From assembly GCA_031285965.1 (NCBI GenBank), contig JAITVD010000031.1, forward strand, positions 1-35,330: 35,330 nt of DNA, written 5' to 3'. The position numbers were made by a program, and so were the translations under genes. Position 1 is the stretch's first letter; every line of letters starts with the position of its first letter. The stretch is from Azoarcus sp. GTDB lineage: Bacteria > Pseudomonadota > Gammaproteobacteria > Burkholderiales > Rhodocyclaceae. Positions 1-11,816 of this stretch are shown here, in pieces. Under the pieces are notes generated by a model. It ran no database searches. It was not told the origin of the DNA and saw only the letters and a list, made by a program, of their open reading frames with translations.

Positions 1-312
1 CATTAATGTAAATCCTAATATGCTTATTTCAAAACTAAAAGGATTATGATCAATATGTATATCTTTACAGATATTTATTCCAGTAATCAAATTATTTGAA
101 AAAGTTATTTGTATTTCAAATGTTTTATTTTGCGTCAATTTAATAATTTTATTATATATACTAACCCAATAATTTAATAAATATGGAAAACAAGTTTTTA
201 TATTAAATTGAATAAAAAGTAAGTCTATTGAAAAAATAAAATTTAGTAAATTCATTTCTATATGAACGGAGAATAGTTTTTTAATATTATACCACCAAAA
301 TCTTATATTCAT
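1..312 (-). CDS. Unrecognised AT-rich gene, 5' part (runs off the left edge)
   Basis: An open frame of 104 codons runs from an ATG at 312 to the window edge with no stop. A run that long is unlikely by chance in DNA this AT-rich. An in-frame stop lies three codons upstream (319-321), so 312 is the natural ATG, although I see no good ribosome binding site. The product starts MNIRFWWYNIKKLF and is rich in Ile, Asn, Phe and Lys. It contains the stretch IHIDHNPFSFEISILGF near the edge. I see no signal peptide, clear membrane helix or known motif. Base composition is far from that of neighbouring gyrB, which suggests recent acquisition, for example from a phage or another AT-rich element. Function unknown. 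I am fairly confident it is coding. Confidence 0.55.
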   Translation of the reverse strand, partial: MNIRFWWYNIKKLFSVHIEMNLLNFIFSIDLLFIQFNIKTCFPYLLNYWVSIYNKIIKLTQNKTFEIQITFSNNLITGINICKDIHIDHNPFSFEISILGFTLM

Positions 313-342
313 AATATTTTATATACCATTTTTATTCTTCTG

Positions 343-432
343 TCAATATTCAAAACAAATTTTAGGGGCAATTTCGTATAACTTGTGTATACCCGCCATA
401 AAAGTTCGTTTTATTTTTTCCGTCAGCTTCAT
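343..432 (-). CDS. Possible 29-residue small ORF just after gyrB
   Basis: Nine bases after the gyrB stop, a minus-strand ATG at 432 follows a good Shine-Dalgarno-like run (AGGAGATAAAT). It opens a 29-codon frame ending in TGA at 343-345. The peptide begins MKLTEKIKRTFMAGIHKLYE and has no recognisable motif. It lies between gyrB and the AT-rich gene starting at 312. It could be a leader peptide, a truncated gene start or chance. The ribosome binding site is the only real support. Confidence 0.25.
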   Translation of the reverse strand: MKLTEKIKRTFMAGIHKLYEIAPKICFEY

Positions 433-441
433 ATTTATCTC

Positions 442-4141
<3,700 letters not shown>

Positions 4142-4197
4142 GGTCGATCCGGTACGAGTAGGATGGAAAGTAGGAAAGAAGACGCAAACGCTAGCGG

Positions 4198-5670
4198 TCA
4201 GCCTCGCAGCACTTGGGTGAGCACGTGGACATCGTGGTTGAGCTGTTCGTTGCCGGGGCGCTGGCGCAGGTCGGACACCGTGCGGCAAGCGTGGAGCACC
4301 GTCGTGTGGTCGCGCCCGCCAAAGGCTTCGCCAATCGCGGGCAGTGACATGTTCGTCAGTTCCTTGGCCAGCAGCATCGCCACTTGGCGCGGGCGCGCGA
4401 TGACGCGGGTGCGCTTCTGGGAGTGCATGTCGCTGGTCTTGATTTTGTAATAGTCCGCCACGGTTTTCTGGATGTGCTCGATCGACAGATGGCGGTTGTA
4501 GGCATTGAGCAGGTCTTTGAGCGCCTCGCGGGCGAGTTCCAACGAAATCACGCGCTCGTGGAAACGCGCAAAGGCCACGACCTTGTTGAGCGCGCCTTCC
4601 AGTTCGCGCACGTTCGAGCGCAGGTTTTTGGCAATCAGGAAAGCCACTTCGGCATCGATCGCCACTTGCAGCACCTCCGCCTTCTTTTGCAGGATGGCGA
4701 CGCGCATTTCCAGTTCGGGCACTTCAATCTGCACCGTCATTCCCCAGACGAAACGCGAAATGAGGCGGTCTTCCAGCCCTTGAATATCTTGGGGATAGGT
4801 GTCGCAGGTGATGATGATTTGCTTTTTGGCCTCGGTCAGCGCGTTGAAGGCGTGGAAGAATTCTTCCTTCGTCCTGTCCTTGGTGCGGAAGAACTGGATG
4901 TCGTCGATGATGAGCAAATCAAGGCCGCGATAGTAGCGTTTGAGGTCCTCGAACCCTTTCTGCTGATAGGCACGCACCACGTCGGAACCGAAATCCTCGG
5001 AGTGCGCGTAACGTACCTTCGCGCGCGGGTTGCGCTGGAACACGGCGTTGCCGATGGCATGCACGAGGTGGGTCTTGCCAAGCCCCACGCCGCCGTAGAT
5101 GAAAAGCGGGTTGTAAGACGTGCCGGGGTTCTCGGCAACCTGCATCGCGGCGGCGCGGGCGAGGTCGTTGGCGCGGCCCGTAACAAGCGTCTCAAAAGTG
5201 AAATCGGGGTTGAGCCGGGTCTTGCCGTAGGCAATCTCAACGCCCGTCGCGGCTTTGCCAGAATCTTCAACCTTGGACAATGGCTTGCGCTCGGCGGACA
5301 CCGACGGGCGGGCGGGCGACGCTTTGTCCGCTGGCGCGGCGGCAGCGGGAAGCCGCGTGACGGAAGACGCGCCGGGCGCGGGCGGCGGCGCGACTTGCAG
5401 GTCGAGCCGCAGGGGCATTCCGTAGAAGGCTTCGCCCAGTTCGCCGATGCGCCGCAGGTAGCGTTCGCGCACCCATTGCAGGATGAAACGGTTGGGCAGC
5501 GTCAGCGTCAGGCTGGGCTTGCCGCCCTCGCTGCCATATTCGACGGGCAGCGGCCTGATCCACGTATTGAACTGCTGCGCGGGAAGTTCCTGCTCCAGGC
5601 GCTCCAGACAGTGGGGCCAGAAATCCTGCGGAACGGAAGGGACGGTTTGCGTTTGGGCCACGGCGCTCAA
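4198..5670 (-). CDS. dnaA: Chromosomal replication initiator DnaA
   Basis: DnaA binds DnaA boxes at the origin, melts DNA and loads the helicase. The 490-residue product has the full architecture. Domain I has FWPHCLERLEQELPAQQFNT. A Pro/Ala-rich linker covers about residues 95-145. The AAA+ domain has Walker A GGVGLGKTH, Walker B LLIIDDIQFF and the sensor region GLEDRLISRFVWG. The C-terminal helix-turn-helix carries the DnaA signature FGGRDHTTVLHACR. It is first in a leftward dnaA-dnaN unit. One perfect DnaA box lies about 130 bases upstream (5797-5805), consistent with autoregulation. The gene upstream is not the rpmH often found there, but a permease pointing the other way. Confidence 0.98.
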   Translation of the reverse strand: MSAVAQTQTVPSVPQDFWPHCLERLEQELPAQQFNTWIRPLPVEYGSEGGKPSLTLTLPNRFILQWVRERYLRRIGELGEAFYGMPLRLDLQVAPPPAPGASSVTRLPAAAAPADKASPARPSVSAERKPLSKVEDSGKAATGVEIAYGKTRLNPDFTFETLVTGRANDLARAAAMQVAENPGTSYNPLFIYGGVGLGKTHLVHAIGNAVFQRNPRAKVRYAHSEDFGSDVVRAYQQKGFEDLKRYYRGLDLLIIDDIQFFRTKDRTKEEFFHAFNALTEAKKQIIITCDTYPQDIQGLEDRLISRFVWGMTVQIEVPELEMRVAILQKKAEVLQVAIDAEVAFLIAKNLRSNVRELEGALNKVVAFARFHERVISLELAREALKDLLNAYNRHLSIEHIQKTVADYYKIKTSDMHSQKRTRVIARPRQVAMLLAKELTNMSLPAIGEAFGGRDHTTVLHACRTVSDLRQRPGNEQLNHDVHVLTQVLRG

Positions 5671-5796
5671 CTAAACAATCAGATACACGCCGCCCCAGAA
5701 CATGGGAACAGGCATCTTGCGGGAGGAACGGCTGCGAGCGCGGAACGGGCGGCTCATAGTCGGTCAGTCGTGAAATTCTACCTGCTCGAAGAAAAC

Positions 5797-5805
5797 TTAT
5801 CCACA
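5797..5805 (+). promoter_or_regulatory. Consensus DnaA box upstream of dnaA
   Basis: An exact TTATCCACA lies in the 229-base gap between divergent dnaA and the permease gene. I found no second box or clear AT-rich unwinding element in this gap. It is therefore better supported as a dnaA autoregulatory site than as a full origin. Confidence 0.6.
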
Positions 5806-5899
5806 GCCGTTTCGGGGGCAGAATGGTTTTCCCGCTGCTGCTGCGCATCTGGGATAATCCGGCGGATTTCCCCCTCCTCCCCTCTACCGGACAGCCCCA

Positions 5900-7867
5900 G
5901 TGAACCAGACGACACCCGCCCCTTCCCTGCTGCGCGCCATCTTCAACCGCCGCATGCTGGTCTGCGTCTTTACCGGGTTTGCTTCCGGCATGCCGCTTTA
6001 CCTGCTGCTGAACTTGGTTCCGGCGTGGCTGAAAAGCGGAAACGTGCCGCTGACCCTCATCGGCCTGTTCGCCTTGGCGCAATTTCCGTTCACATGGAAA
6101 TTCCTGTGGGCGCCGCTCCTGGATCGCTACAGCATCGTGCCTTGGATGGGACGCCGCCGCAGTTGGATGTTCGTGGCGCAGATTGGGCTGATTGCCGCCG
6201 TCGCGTGGCTGGGGCAGGTCGATATTTCCGGCGCGGGCTTCCCTTGGCAAGCGTTCGCGCTGGCCGCCGTGATTGCCTTTCTCTCCGCCACGCTGGACAT
6301 CGCGCTGGACGCTTTCCGCCGGGAAATCCTGCCGGATGAGGAACTGGGGCTGGGCAACGCCATCCACGTCAATGCCTACCGCGTGGCCAGCCTCGTGCCG
6401 GGTTCGCTGTCGCTGATTTTGGCGGACAAGCTGCCGTGGGGCGAAGTCTTTGCCATTACGGCGGCCTTTATGCTGCCCGGCCTCGCCATGAGCCTGCTGG
6501 TCAAGGAACCCGCCGTGGCCAAAAACGCCCCGCGCACCTTGCGTGCCGCTGTGGTGGAACCTTTCGTCGAATTTTTTGGCCGTCACGGACTGAAATCCGC
6601 GCTGCTGGTGCTGGCCTTCATCTTTCTGTACAAGCTGGGCGATTCGCTGTGCACGGCGCTCGCCACCCCGTTTTATCTGGACGTGGGCTTCAGCATGACC
6701 GAAATCGGCATCGTCGCCAAAAACGCGGGCTTGTGGGCTTCGGTGCTGGGCGGGATTCTTGGCGGCATCTGGATGATTCGGCTGGGCATCAACCGCGCCC
6801 TGTGGCTCTTTGCCATCCCGCAGGCGGTCAGCATCTTGGGCTTTGCGGCGCTGGCGTGGATGGGGCCGCCGTCCGTGATGCCCAAAGAATACGCGGGCTT
6901 GCCGCCTGAAATGTTCGTGGAGGCCGTCACCCGCGACGTGCTCGCCACCGCCTGTGCCAACAAGACGATGCTGGCGGACAACGAAAAAAACGCGCGCACG
7001 CTGATAGATAACTCGGTGCGGCGCTACGTCAACTTTGGCCGCATGGCGGGCCAGACGCTCCATTCCGGCTCGGATGGCGCGTCCGTGGAAGCGCAAAAGG
7101 ATTTACAGAAAAAATTCCCCGACCTCTTCCACGCTTTTCTGATTCAAGACCAAGCCGCCACCGTCTTTCAGCATTGCGACTGGCAGGTTGACGTTCTCTC
7201 ATCGCGCATCCATCCCGAAACCCAAGAGGTCACGGTCAGCACCATGATGCGCCGCTCAGGCGAGCAAGCCATCGCGGTGGATTACCTGCTGGCGCAAGAG
7301 AAAGCGCGGGAACCTCAATCTTGGCGCAAGCTCTGGAACACGTTCCGATCCGCGCAAAATTCCGATGCCGATGCCCCAGCGCAACCGCCGCTGGAAGCGC
7401 CGCAGAAGCAGACTTGGAAAGTGTCTGACATCACCGTCGATGGGCAAAGCCTGACCGGACACTACCGCGCCCTCTTCGCCGAAAAACAGCGCGACACTGG
7501 CATGGAAGGGCTGACCGCGTGGATGAAAGGGCAAATCAAGACGGACTTCGGGGCGCTGCTGATGCTGGCGCTGGTGGTGGGCTTTGAGGCACTGGGGGTC
7601 GGGCTGGGCAGCGCGGCGCTCATCGCGTTCATGGCCCGCACAACGCACCCGGCCTATATCGCCACCCAATTTGCCCTGTTTTCGAGCCTCACCGCCGTAC
7701 CGCGCACTTTCATCAACGCCAGCGCCGGATGGCTGGTCGAAGGCATGGGCGGATGGCTCGGCTTCTTCTGGCTATGCTTCGCGCTCGCCATTCCGGGCAT
7801 GCTGCTGCTCTTCAAAGTCGCCCCTTGGAACGAGAAGAAGCCGCCCGCCCCGTCGGGCGACGCCTGA
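5900..7867 (+). CDS. AmpG/PAT-type MFS permease with an inserted MlaC (Ttg2D)-like domain
   Basis: The N-terminal 320 residues are an AmpG-like MFS permease (AmpG imports muropeptides in peptidoglycan recycling). There is FTGFASGMPLYLLL at the start, a cytosolic loop DRYSIVPWMGRRRSW, and helices TM1-TM9 ending near residue 322. TM10-TM12 occupy about 551-640. Between TM9 and TM10 lies a soluble insert, about residues 325-548. From about 336 to 543 it follows the MlaC/Ttg2D phospholipid-binding family: DNSVRRYVNFGRMAGQTL, then TVSTMMRRSGEQAIAVDYLL, WKVSDITVDGQSL, HYRALF and a final GMEGLTAWM. Counting helices from a cytosolic N-terminus puts the insert in the periplasm, where MlaC acts. At 655 residues it is much longer than E. 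coli AmpG (491). The start is GTG 5900 with a weak ribosome site. A DUF2628 gene follows 13 bases later. Substrate unknown: muropeptide, lipid or lipid-linked sugar are all possible. Confidence 0.85.
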   Translation: MNQTTPAPSLLRAIFNRRMLVCVFTGFASGMPLYLLLNLVPAWLKSGNVPLTLIGLFALAQFPFTWKFLWAPLLDRYSIVPWMGRRRSWMFVAQIGLIAAVAWLGQVDISGAGFPWQAFALAAVIAFLSATLDIALDAFRREILPDEELGLGNAIHVNAYRVASLVPGSLSLILADKLPWGEVFAITAAFMLPGLAMSLLVKEPAVAKNAPRTLRAAVVEPFVEFFGRHGLKSALLVLAFIFLYKLGDSLCTALATPFYLDVGFSMTEIGIVAKNAGLWASVLGGILGGIWMIRLGINRALWLFAIPQAVSILGFAALAWMGPPSVMPKEYAGLPPEMFVEAVTRDVLATACANKTMLADNEKNARTLIDNSVRRYVNFGRMAGQTLHSGSDGASVEAQKDLQKKFPDLFHAFLIQDQAATVFQHCDWQVDVLSSRIHPETQEVTVSTMMRRSGEQAIAVDYLLAQEKAREPQSWRKLWNTFRSAQNSDADAPAQPPLEAPQKQTWKVSDITVDGQSLTGHYRALFAEKQRDTGMEGLTAWMKGQIKTDFGALLMLALVVGFEALGVGLGSAALIAFMARTTHPAYIATQFALFSSLTAVPRTFINASAGWLVEGMGGWLGFFWLCFALAIPGMLLLFKVAPWNEKKPPAPSGDA

Positions 7868-7880
7868 ACCGGAACGCCAC

Positions 7881-8246
7881 ATGAAAACGTTCAATATCTA
7901 TACGCATCCGGCGCATGAAACGCAGGTCGTTAAAATCGGCTTTACGTGGCCGGGTTTCCTTTTCGGCATTTTCTGGATGCTGTTCCGCAAACTGTGGGCG
8001 CATTCCGCCGCCCTTTTTGCCTTGGGTCTTGTCTTGGGGCTGCTTTTCCCCGCTGAGAAAGACCTGTACGCCCTGTCGCTCCAGCTAGCCGCGCAACTGG
8101 GCATCGGCGTATTCATCGGGACGAGCGGCAACCAATGGCGGGAAAACGACCTCCTCCGGCGCGGCTTCCAAAAAGCCTCCGCCGTGGACGCGGAAAACGC
8201 AGACGCGGCGCGCTCCCTGTTCCACAACGGACAAGCGAAAAACTAA
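7881..8246 (+). CDS. DUF2628-family small membrane protein
   Basis: The 121-residue product from ATG 7881 begins MKTFNIYTHPAHETQVVKIG and then shows FTWPGFLFGIFWMLFRKLW. That Trp/Phe-rich pattern marks the DUF2628 family, small inner-membrane proteins of unknown function. A second hydrophobic stretch (about residues 43-57, ALFALGLVLGLLFP) and a third (ALSLQLAAQLGIGVFIG) follow. The tail is polar. The gene is 13 bases after the permease gene and shares a terminator with it, so the two are probably one operon. The frame is open further upstream, but that part overlaps the permease and is its shadow. Confidence 0.75.
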   Translation: MKTFNIYTHPAHETQVVKIGFTWPGFLFGIFWMLFRKLWAHSAALFALGLVLGLLFPAEKDLYALSLQLAAQLGIGVFIGTSGNQWRENDLLRRGFQKASAVDAENADAARSLFHNGQAKN

Positions 8247-8295
8247 GCGCGTCAGAACCCGTGCGCGAACCATCATCGCGCCATTGCAGAGACGA

Positions 8296-8328
8296 CGAAG
8301 CCCTCCTAAGCGGAGGGCTTCGCGTTTT
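8296..8328 (+). terminator. Rho-independent terminator of the permease-DUF2628 unit
   Basis: A perfect 11-bp stem (8296-8306 with 8312-8322, CGAAGCCCTCC) has a 5-base loop and is followed by CGTTTTATT. It lies 50 bases after the DUF2628 stop. The minus-strand side has no U-run, so it serves the plus strand. Confidence 0.85.
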
Positions 8329-8351
8329 ATTGCGCCTTGCCGTGGGAACGC

Positions 8352-9371
8352 CTACACCACCACATCCACTTTCTGCACTGTGCCGACGCCGCCTTTTTCC
8401 ATCAGGAAAACTCCCGTGTCGGTAATCTGCCCAAGCTGTTTGTTGTTGGCATCCTTGAGCGAGAACGGCGTGCTGGCGTGAACAAGGCCGATTGCGCCCA
8501 CGCCCGCCTCGGCCAGGCTCGTCATCACGTCGTTGCCGTCAGCGTCCTTGTTCCAGACATAAAGGGATTTGAACGCGCTGTCGCCTTCGTCAATCCAGCC
8601 GTTGCCGTCGCTATCGAGCTTTGCCAAATCGGCGAAGCCGTTGCCGCTGGACGTGCCGAACAGTTCGCGGCCATCGTTGACCTTGCCGTCGCCATTGCGG
8701 TCAAACGCCAGGAAGCCGCTGCCGTAGTTCAGCCCGCGCATGTCGACCTCCGTCCCCTTGCCGGAGAGGTCGAACTTGAACGTCGTGCCGGAGAGTTCCG
8801 CCGCCGTCCCCGCGAAATTGAGCACCAGCGGGTCTTGGGGCCGGGCCACTTCCATTTCGACATGTTCCTCGGCGTGGTAGAAGCGGAACATGGAAAGTTC
8901 CATCTGGAAATTGATTTCCTGCCCATCGGCGGTACGCACCGAGCCTTGCGCCGCGAAATTGCTCGCTTCCATTTCGGTATAGGACGAGTGCCGCTCCAGT
9001 GTCATAGTGGCGGGCAAATCACCGTTTGAATCCGCGCCTTGCTGCTCCATGAAGGCATTGCTGATGTCGATTTTCTTGCCGGTCAGCATTTCGACCGCCA
9101 TGCGCAGCAGCGACAGCTTGGGGTCGTCAGAATCTATCTTCTTTCTCACGCCGCCCGAGCGCGCCGCGCTTTCCGCCTGCAAGTTCTGCCGTCCGGCATC
9201 CGAAATCTGCACGGGCAAGCCCGCACTTTCCTTATCCACCAGCACGGCTGCCCCGCCGCCCAAGCCCGCGTTTGTGTTGGGCTTCAAGGGCCGGAGGTGT
9301 TCCTGTACGCGGGTTTCCTTCGCCGAAAAGTGAGAAGTGGAGAATTCAAGCTGCGATTGCGTGATTTTCAT
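8352..9371 (-). CDS. Hypothetical protein with EF-hand-like calcium-binding loops
   Basis: The 339-residue product starts MKITQSQLEFSTSHFS and has no signal peptide. Residues from about 210 carry Asp/Gly-rich loops of the EF-hand or dockerin kind: FDRNGDGKVNDGRELFG, LDSDGNGWIDEGDSAF and WNKDADGNDV. These are typical Ca2+ ligation patterns (DxNxDG, DxDxNG). The middle is beta-rich and polar with no recognised enzyme motif. I know similar proteins in Proteobacteria as unnamed EF-hand proteins and will not assign a function. It is a single gene, convergent with the permease unit across the terminator. The 231 bases upstream (9372-9602) separate it from a divergent small gene and probably hold its promoter. 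Confidence 0.7.
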   Translation of the reverse strand: MKITQSQLEFSTSHFSAKETRVQEHLRPLKPNTNAGLGGGAAVLVDKESAGLPVQISDAGRQNLQAESAARSGGVRKKIDSDDPKLSLLRMAVEMLTGKKIDISNAFMEQQGADSNGDLPATMTLERHSSYTEMEASNFAAQGSVRTADGQEINFQMELSMFRFYHAEEHVEMEVARPQDPLVLNFAGTAAELSGTTFKFDLSGKGTEVDMRGLNYGSGFLAFDRNGDGKVNDGRELFGTSSGNGFADLAKLDSDGNGWIDEGDSAFKSLYVWNKDADGNDVMTSLAEAGVGAIGLVHASTPFSLKDANNKQLGQITDTGVFLMEKGGVGTVQKVDVVV

Positions 9372-9602
9372 TGCGGTTCCCTATCAACAGGCGAAACAAA
9401 CCCGCCTCATAGGGACGTAACGGCAAACGAACGGATTTCTTGAGGGCGCGGGCAAAGCCGGATGCGGGCGCTGCGGCAAGCGCGAGCCGCCACGCCATCG
9501 CGGAACCTGCGCCCTGCGCCATTCAGTCCGTGCCCGCCGGATTGTTCAGGAACGTTCCCGTTCTGCTTGCCTATCCCGTGATGACGTGGCTAGAATCCGG
9601 GC

Positions 9603-9839
9603 ATGACCACTATCACATTCGACACGCTCAAGTTCGCCAACACGCTCAAAAAAGCGGGCTTCACGCCGGAACAGGCAGAAGCCCAAGCAGAGGCGCTCTC
9701 CGAAGTCATGGAAGTGAACCTCAAAGAGCTTGCGACAAAAGGCGACTTGGTTCAGCTTGAGCAGCGCATGACCATCAAACTGGGCACGATGCTCACCATC
9801 GCCGTGGGCGCGGTCGTTGCCCTCACCAAGCTGCTTTAA
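9603..9839 (+). CDS. Small DUF1640-like coiled-coil protein with C-terminal membrane segment
   Basis: A 78-residue product begins MTTITFDTLKFANTLKKAG, continues with TPEQAEAQAEALSEVM and a heptad-like stretch (LKELATKGDLVQLEQRM), and ends in one hydrophobic segment (LGTMLTIAVGAVVALTKLL). This is the layout of DUF1640 (the CCDC90/coiled-coil family), small membrane-anchored proteins common next to defence or mobile genes in Proteobacteria. The role is unknown. A TAGAAT sequence lies about 12 bases upstream of the ATG and could be a -10 element. Confidence 0.7.
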   Translation: MTTITFDTLKFANTLKKAGFTPEQAEAQAEALSEVMEVNLKELATKGDLVQLEQRMTIKLGTMLTIAVGAVVALTKLL

Positions 9840-9874
9840 GGCTTCTCCCGATATTTCCTGCCGCTTGCTTCCCC

Positions 9875-11715
9875 TCACCCCAAATCCAGTTTCGGCAGAT
9901 TGCGGGTGATTTTCAGGGTTTCCAAACTCACGGTGATGACGCGCTGGAAAAGCTCCAGCGGGTAAGCGGGGTTGCCCATCGTTTCAATCGCCCAGTCGTT
10001 GGCATCATTCACGATGCCGCTTTCTTTATGCGTCGTCACGGACTGGCGTTCCATGACCCATTCCAGCGCGGATTTGCCGTTAACGACATACTCATAGGCT
10101 TCCAGCGGAATATCGCTTATCGTGATGTTGTGGTTGTAAATGACGGTGGTTTTATCGTGTTTTTCGCCGTTTTTGCCTTTGGCGAATTTCATCTGCGTGA
10201 CGCGCCAATCCGCCGCTGAAAAATGCTTTTCGGCAAAAGCCTGAAAATCGGCGGCGGAAACCGTTTCACGCGGGCGGGAAATCTGGAAGGCCACGGGATA
10301 GGGCGCGACGGTTTCATAATTGACATGTAGCCTGCCCAATTCCCGCCCCGCCTTGCAAAACGCCCAAAAATCCTCCGCTGATTTCACCGCCGGGATGCGC
10401 GGCAGTTCCTTGCTTAAATTGTCGGCATAGCGTGCACGATAATCTTCGGAATGCAGGAGGCCGTAAATGTAATAAAACAGGTCTTCCTTGCTGATGGTTT
10501 CATTGGGATAGGCTTGCTGGAAATGCCGCAAACCGGCATCTGTAATCGCGTGGCGGCGCGTCGGCGCTTTTGCGCCTTCCCGCGCCGCCTCCGTTTTTTC
10601 GGCGGCAAACATATCGTATTGCGGATTCATTGGGTTTCCTCCGTTTCGTACAGAAACATCGGAAAGCACTGCGCATCCCCGATCAGATGCAGGTCGGGCA
10701 GCGTGTCGGTCATCAGCACCGAGAAGCCCTTGGTCGGGCTGAGCGAGAGGCAGATGACCAGATTCCGGCGCGAGTTCAGCGCATCGGCAATCCGGCAAGT
10801 CTATTTTTTTGTCATTCTCTGAATTGTCAAGTCCTTTTGACAAATTCCCCGCGTTTTCTTCGTAAAGATATTCCGGGAAACATTGCCCTTTGGAAATCAT
10901 TTCATAGTCTGGCAGTTTATCGGTCATGAGGGCGCTGAAATCTTTTGTTGCGCCGCGCCCGGTCACACTGATGACTTTGTTTTCCGCCAAAGCATGGGGG
11001 AAAATGCGGGGCTGTTGGTAGACTCTTTCATTCCATTGTCGATTGTAATAACCCCATTGCTTTGAGAATGGGCGATACAACGCAGGTGTAAAAGATTCGA
11101 AAGCAAGCTGACTGGTTTTATTTTTTTGCAGGTCAGCTTTAATGTTGACCGGCCAGCTAATCCTGCTGGCATCAGACAAAACAAAATCTCCCACTTCAGC
11201 AGACTCTCCGTCCAAATGGTAACGCTCGCGCTCGGCGTTATAGAAATCAATGCAGCCTTGCATATTGGCTGTCAATTTTGACCTGCTGGCGTTATAGACC
11301 CATGCGTCACGCGCAGCAAGGATACCTTGCGAGTAATTCTCAAAAATCACCGGGCTGCTCTTGTCTTTTTTGTCGCCTAAACGGATGTATTCGCCAAAAC
11401 TGTCGTCGCGCTGCTTGAGCCAATCATGGTGCGCGTCCGGCGTGATGGCTTGCCAGCCATCAGCGTCGGCAATGCCCGCGATGCTTTTGAATTCCGCCAC
11501 CCGCGCCAGCTTTTCTTCGCGGCTCAGGTAATCGCCGATGTCATGGAAAAGGATTCGCCCTTTTCCTTTGGCCTCGGGGTTTTTGACCAGCAGAGTAATA
11601 GCGATGGGCGCACGGCTACCGCCGCCAAAAATCTTTCCGCCTTCCTGTCGGGAACGTTCCCCTGATGTGCGCTGGTTGCCCCGCAGATGAAACACGTAAA
11701 TGTCGCAGAACTCTT
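9875..11715 (-). pseudogene. Chimeric remnant of type ISP restriction-modification enzyme, C-terminal part
   Basis: Type ISP enzymes are single large proteins joining Mrr-like nuclease, helicase, adenine methyltransferase and target-recognition domain. Only the part after the methyltransferase catalytic motif remains. Homology starts abruptly at EFCDIYVFHLRGNQRTSGE, right after an in-frame TAA. Copy A runs to a motif with KLPDYEMISKGQCFPEYLYE, about 10800. A second, out-of-phase copy B of the same stretch follows (10627-10794, TLPDLHLIGDAQCFPMFLYE, then TGA). After an ATGA overlap, a frame from ATG 10630 encodes the recognition domain (KEDLFYYIYGLLHSEDYRAR to NLPKLDLG). The last 251 residues may still be made. 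The N-terminal fragment of an ISP enzyme lies at 13988-15028. Confidence 0.8.
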
Positions 11716-11816
11716 AAATCGGTATTTCAGACACCATTACAGATCATTTTCACATCGCAAATCATTTTTAGTTTGAATTCATCTATGAGGTTGAATCCAA
11801 CATATTCCGCTAATAA

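Noticed and set aside
385..394. DnaA-box-like GTATACACA on the minus strand after gyrB
   Set aside because: One mismatch, isolated, and inside a possible small ORF; not enough to call an origin element.
4384..6339. 651-codon plus-strand frame across dnaA and the permease start
   Set aside because: It is antisense to dnaA and out of frame with the permease; both real genes are clear.
5267..7096. 609-codon minus-strand frame opposite the permease
   Set aside because: Low-complexity Arg/Gln/His-rich translation typical of an antisense shadow.
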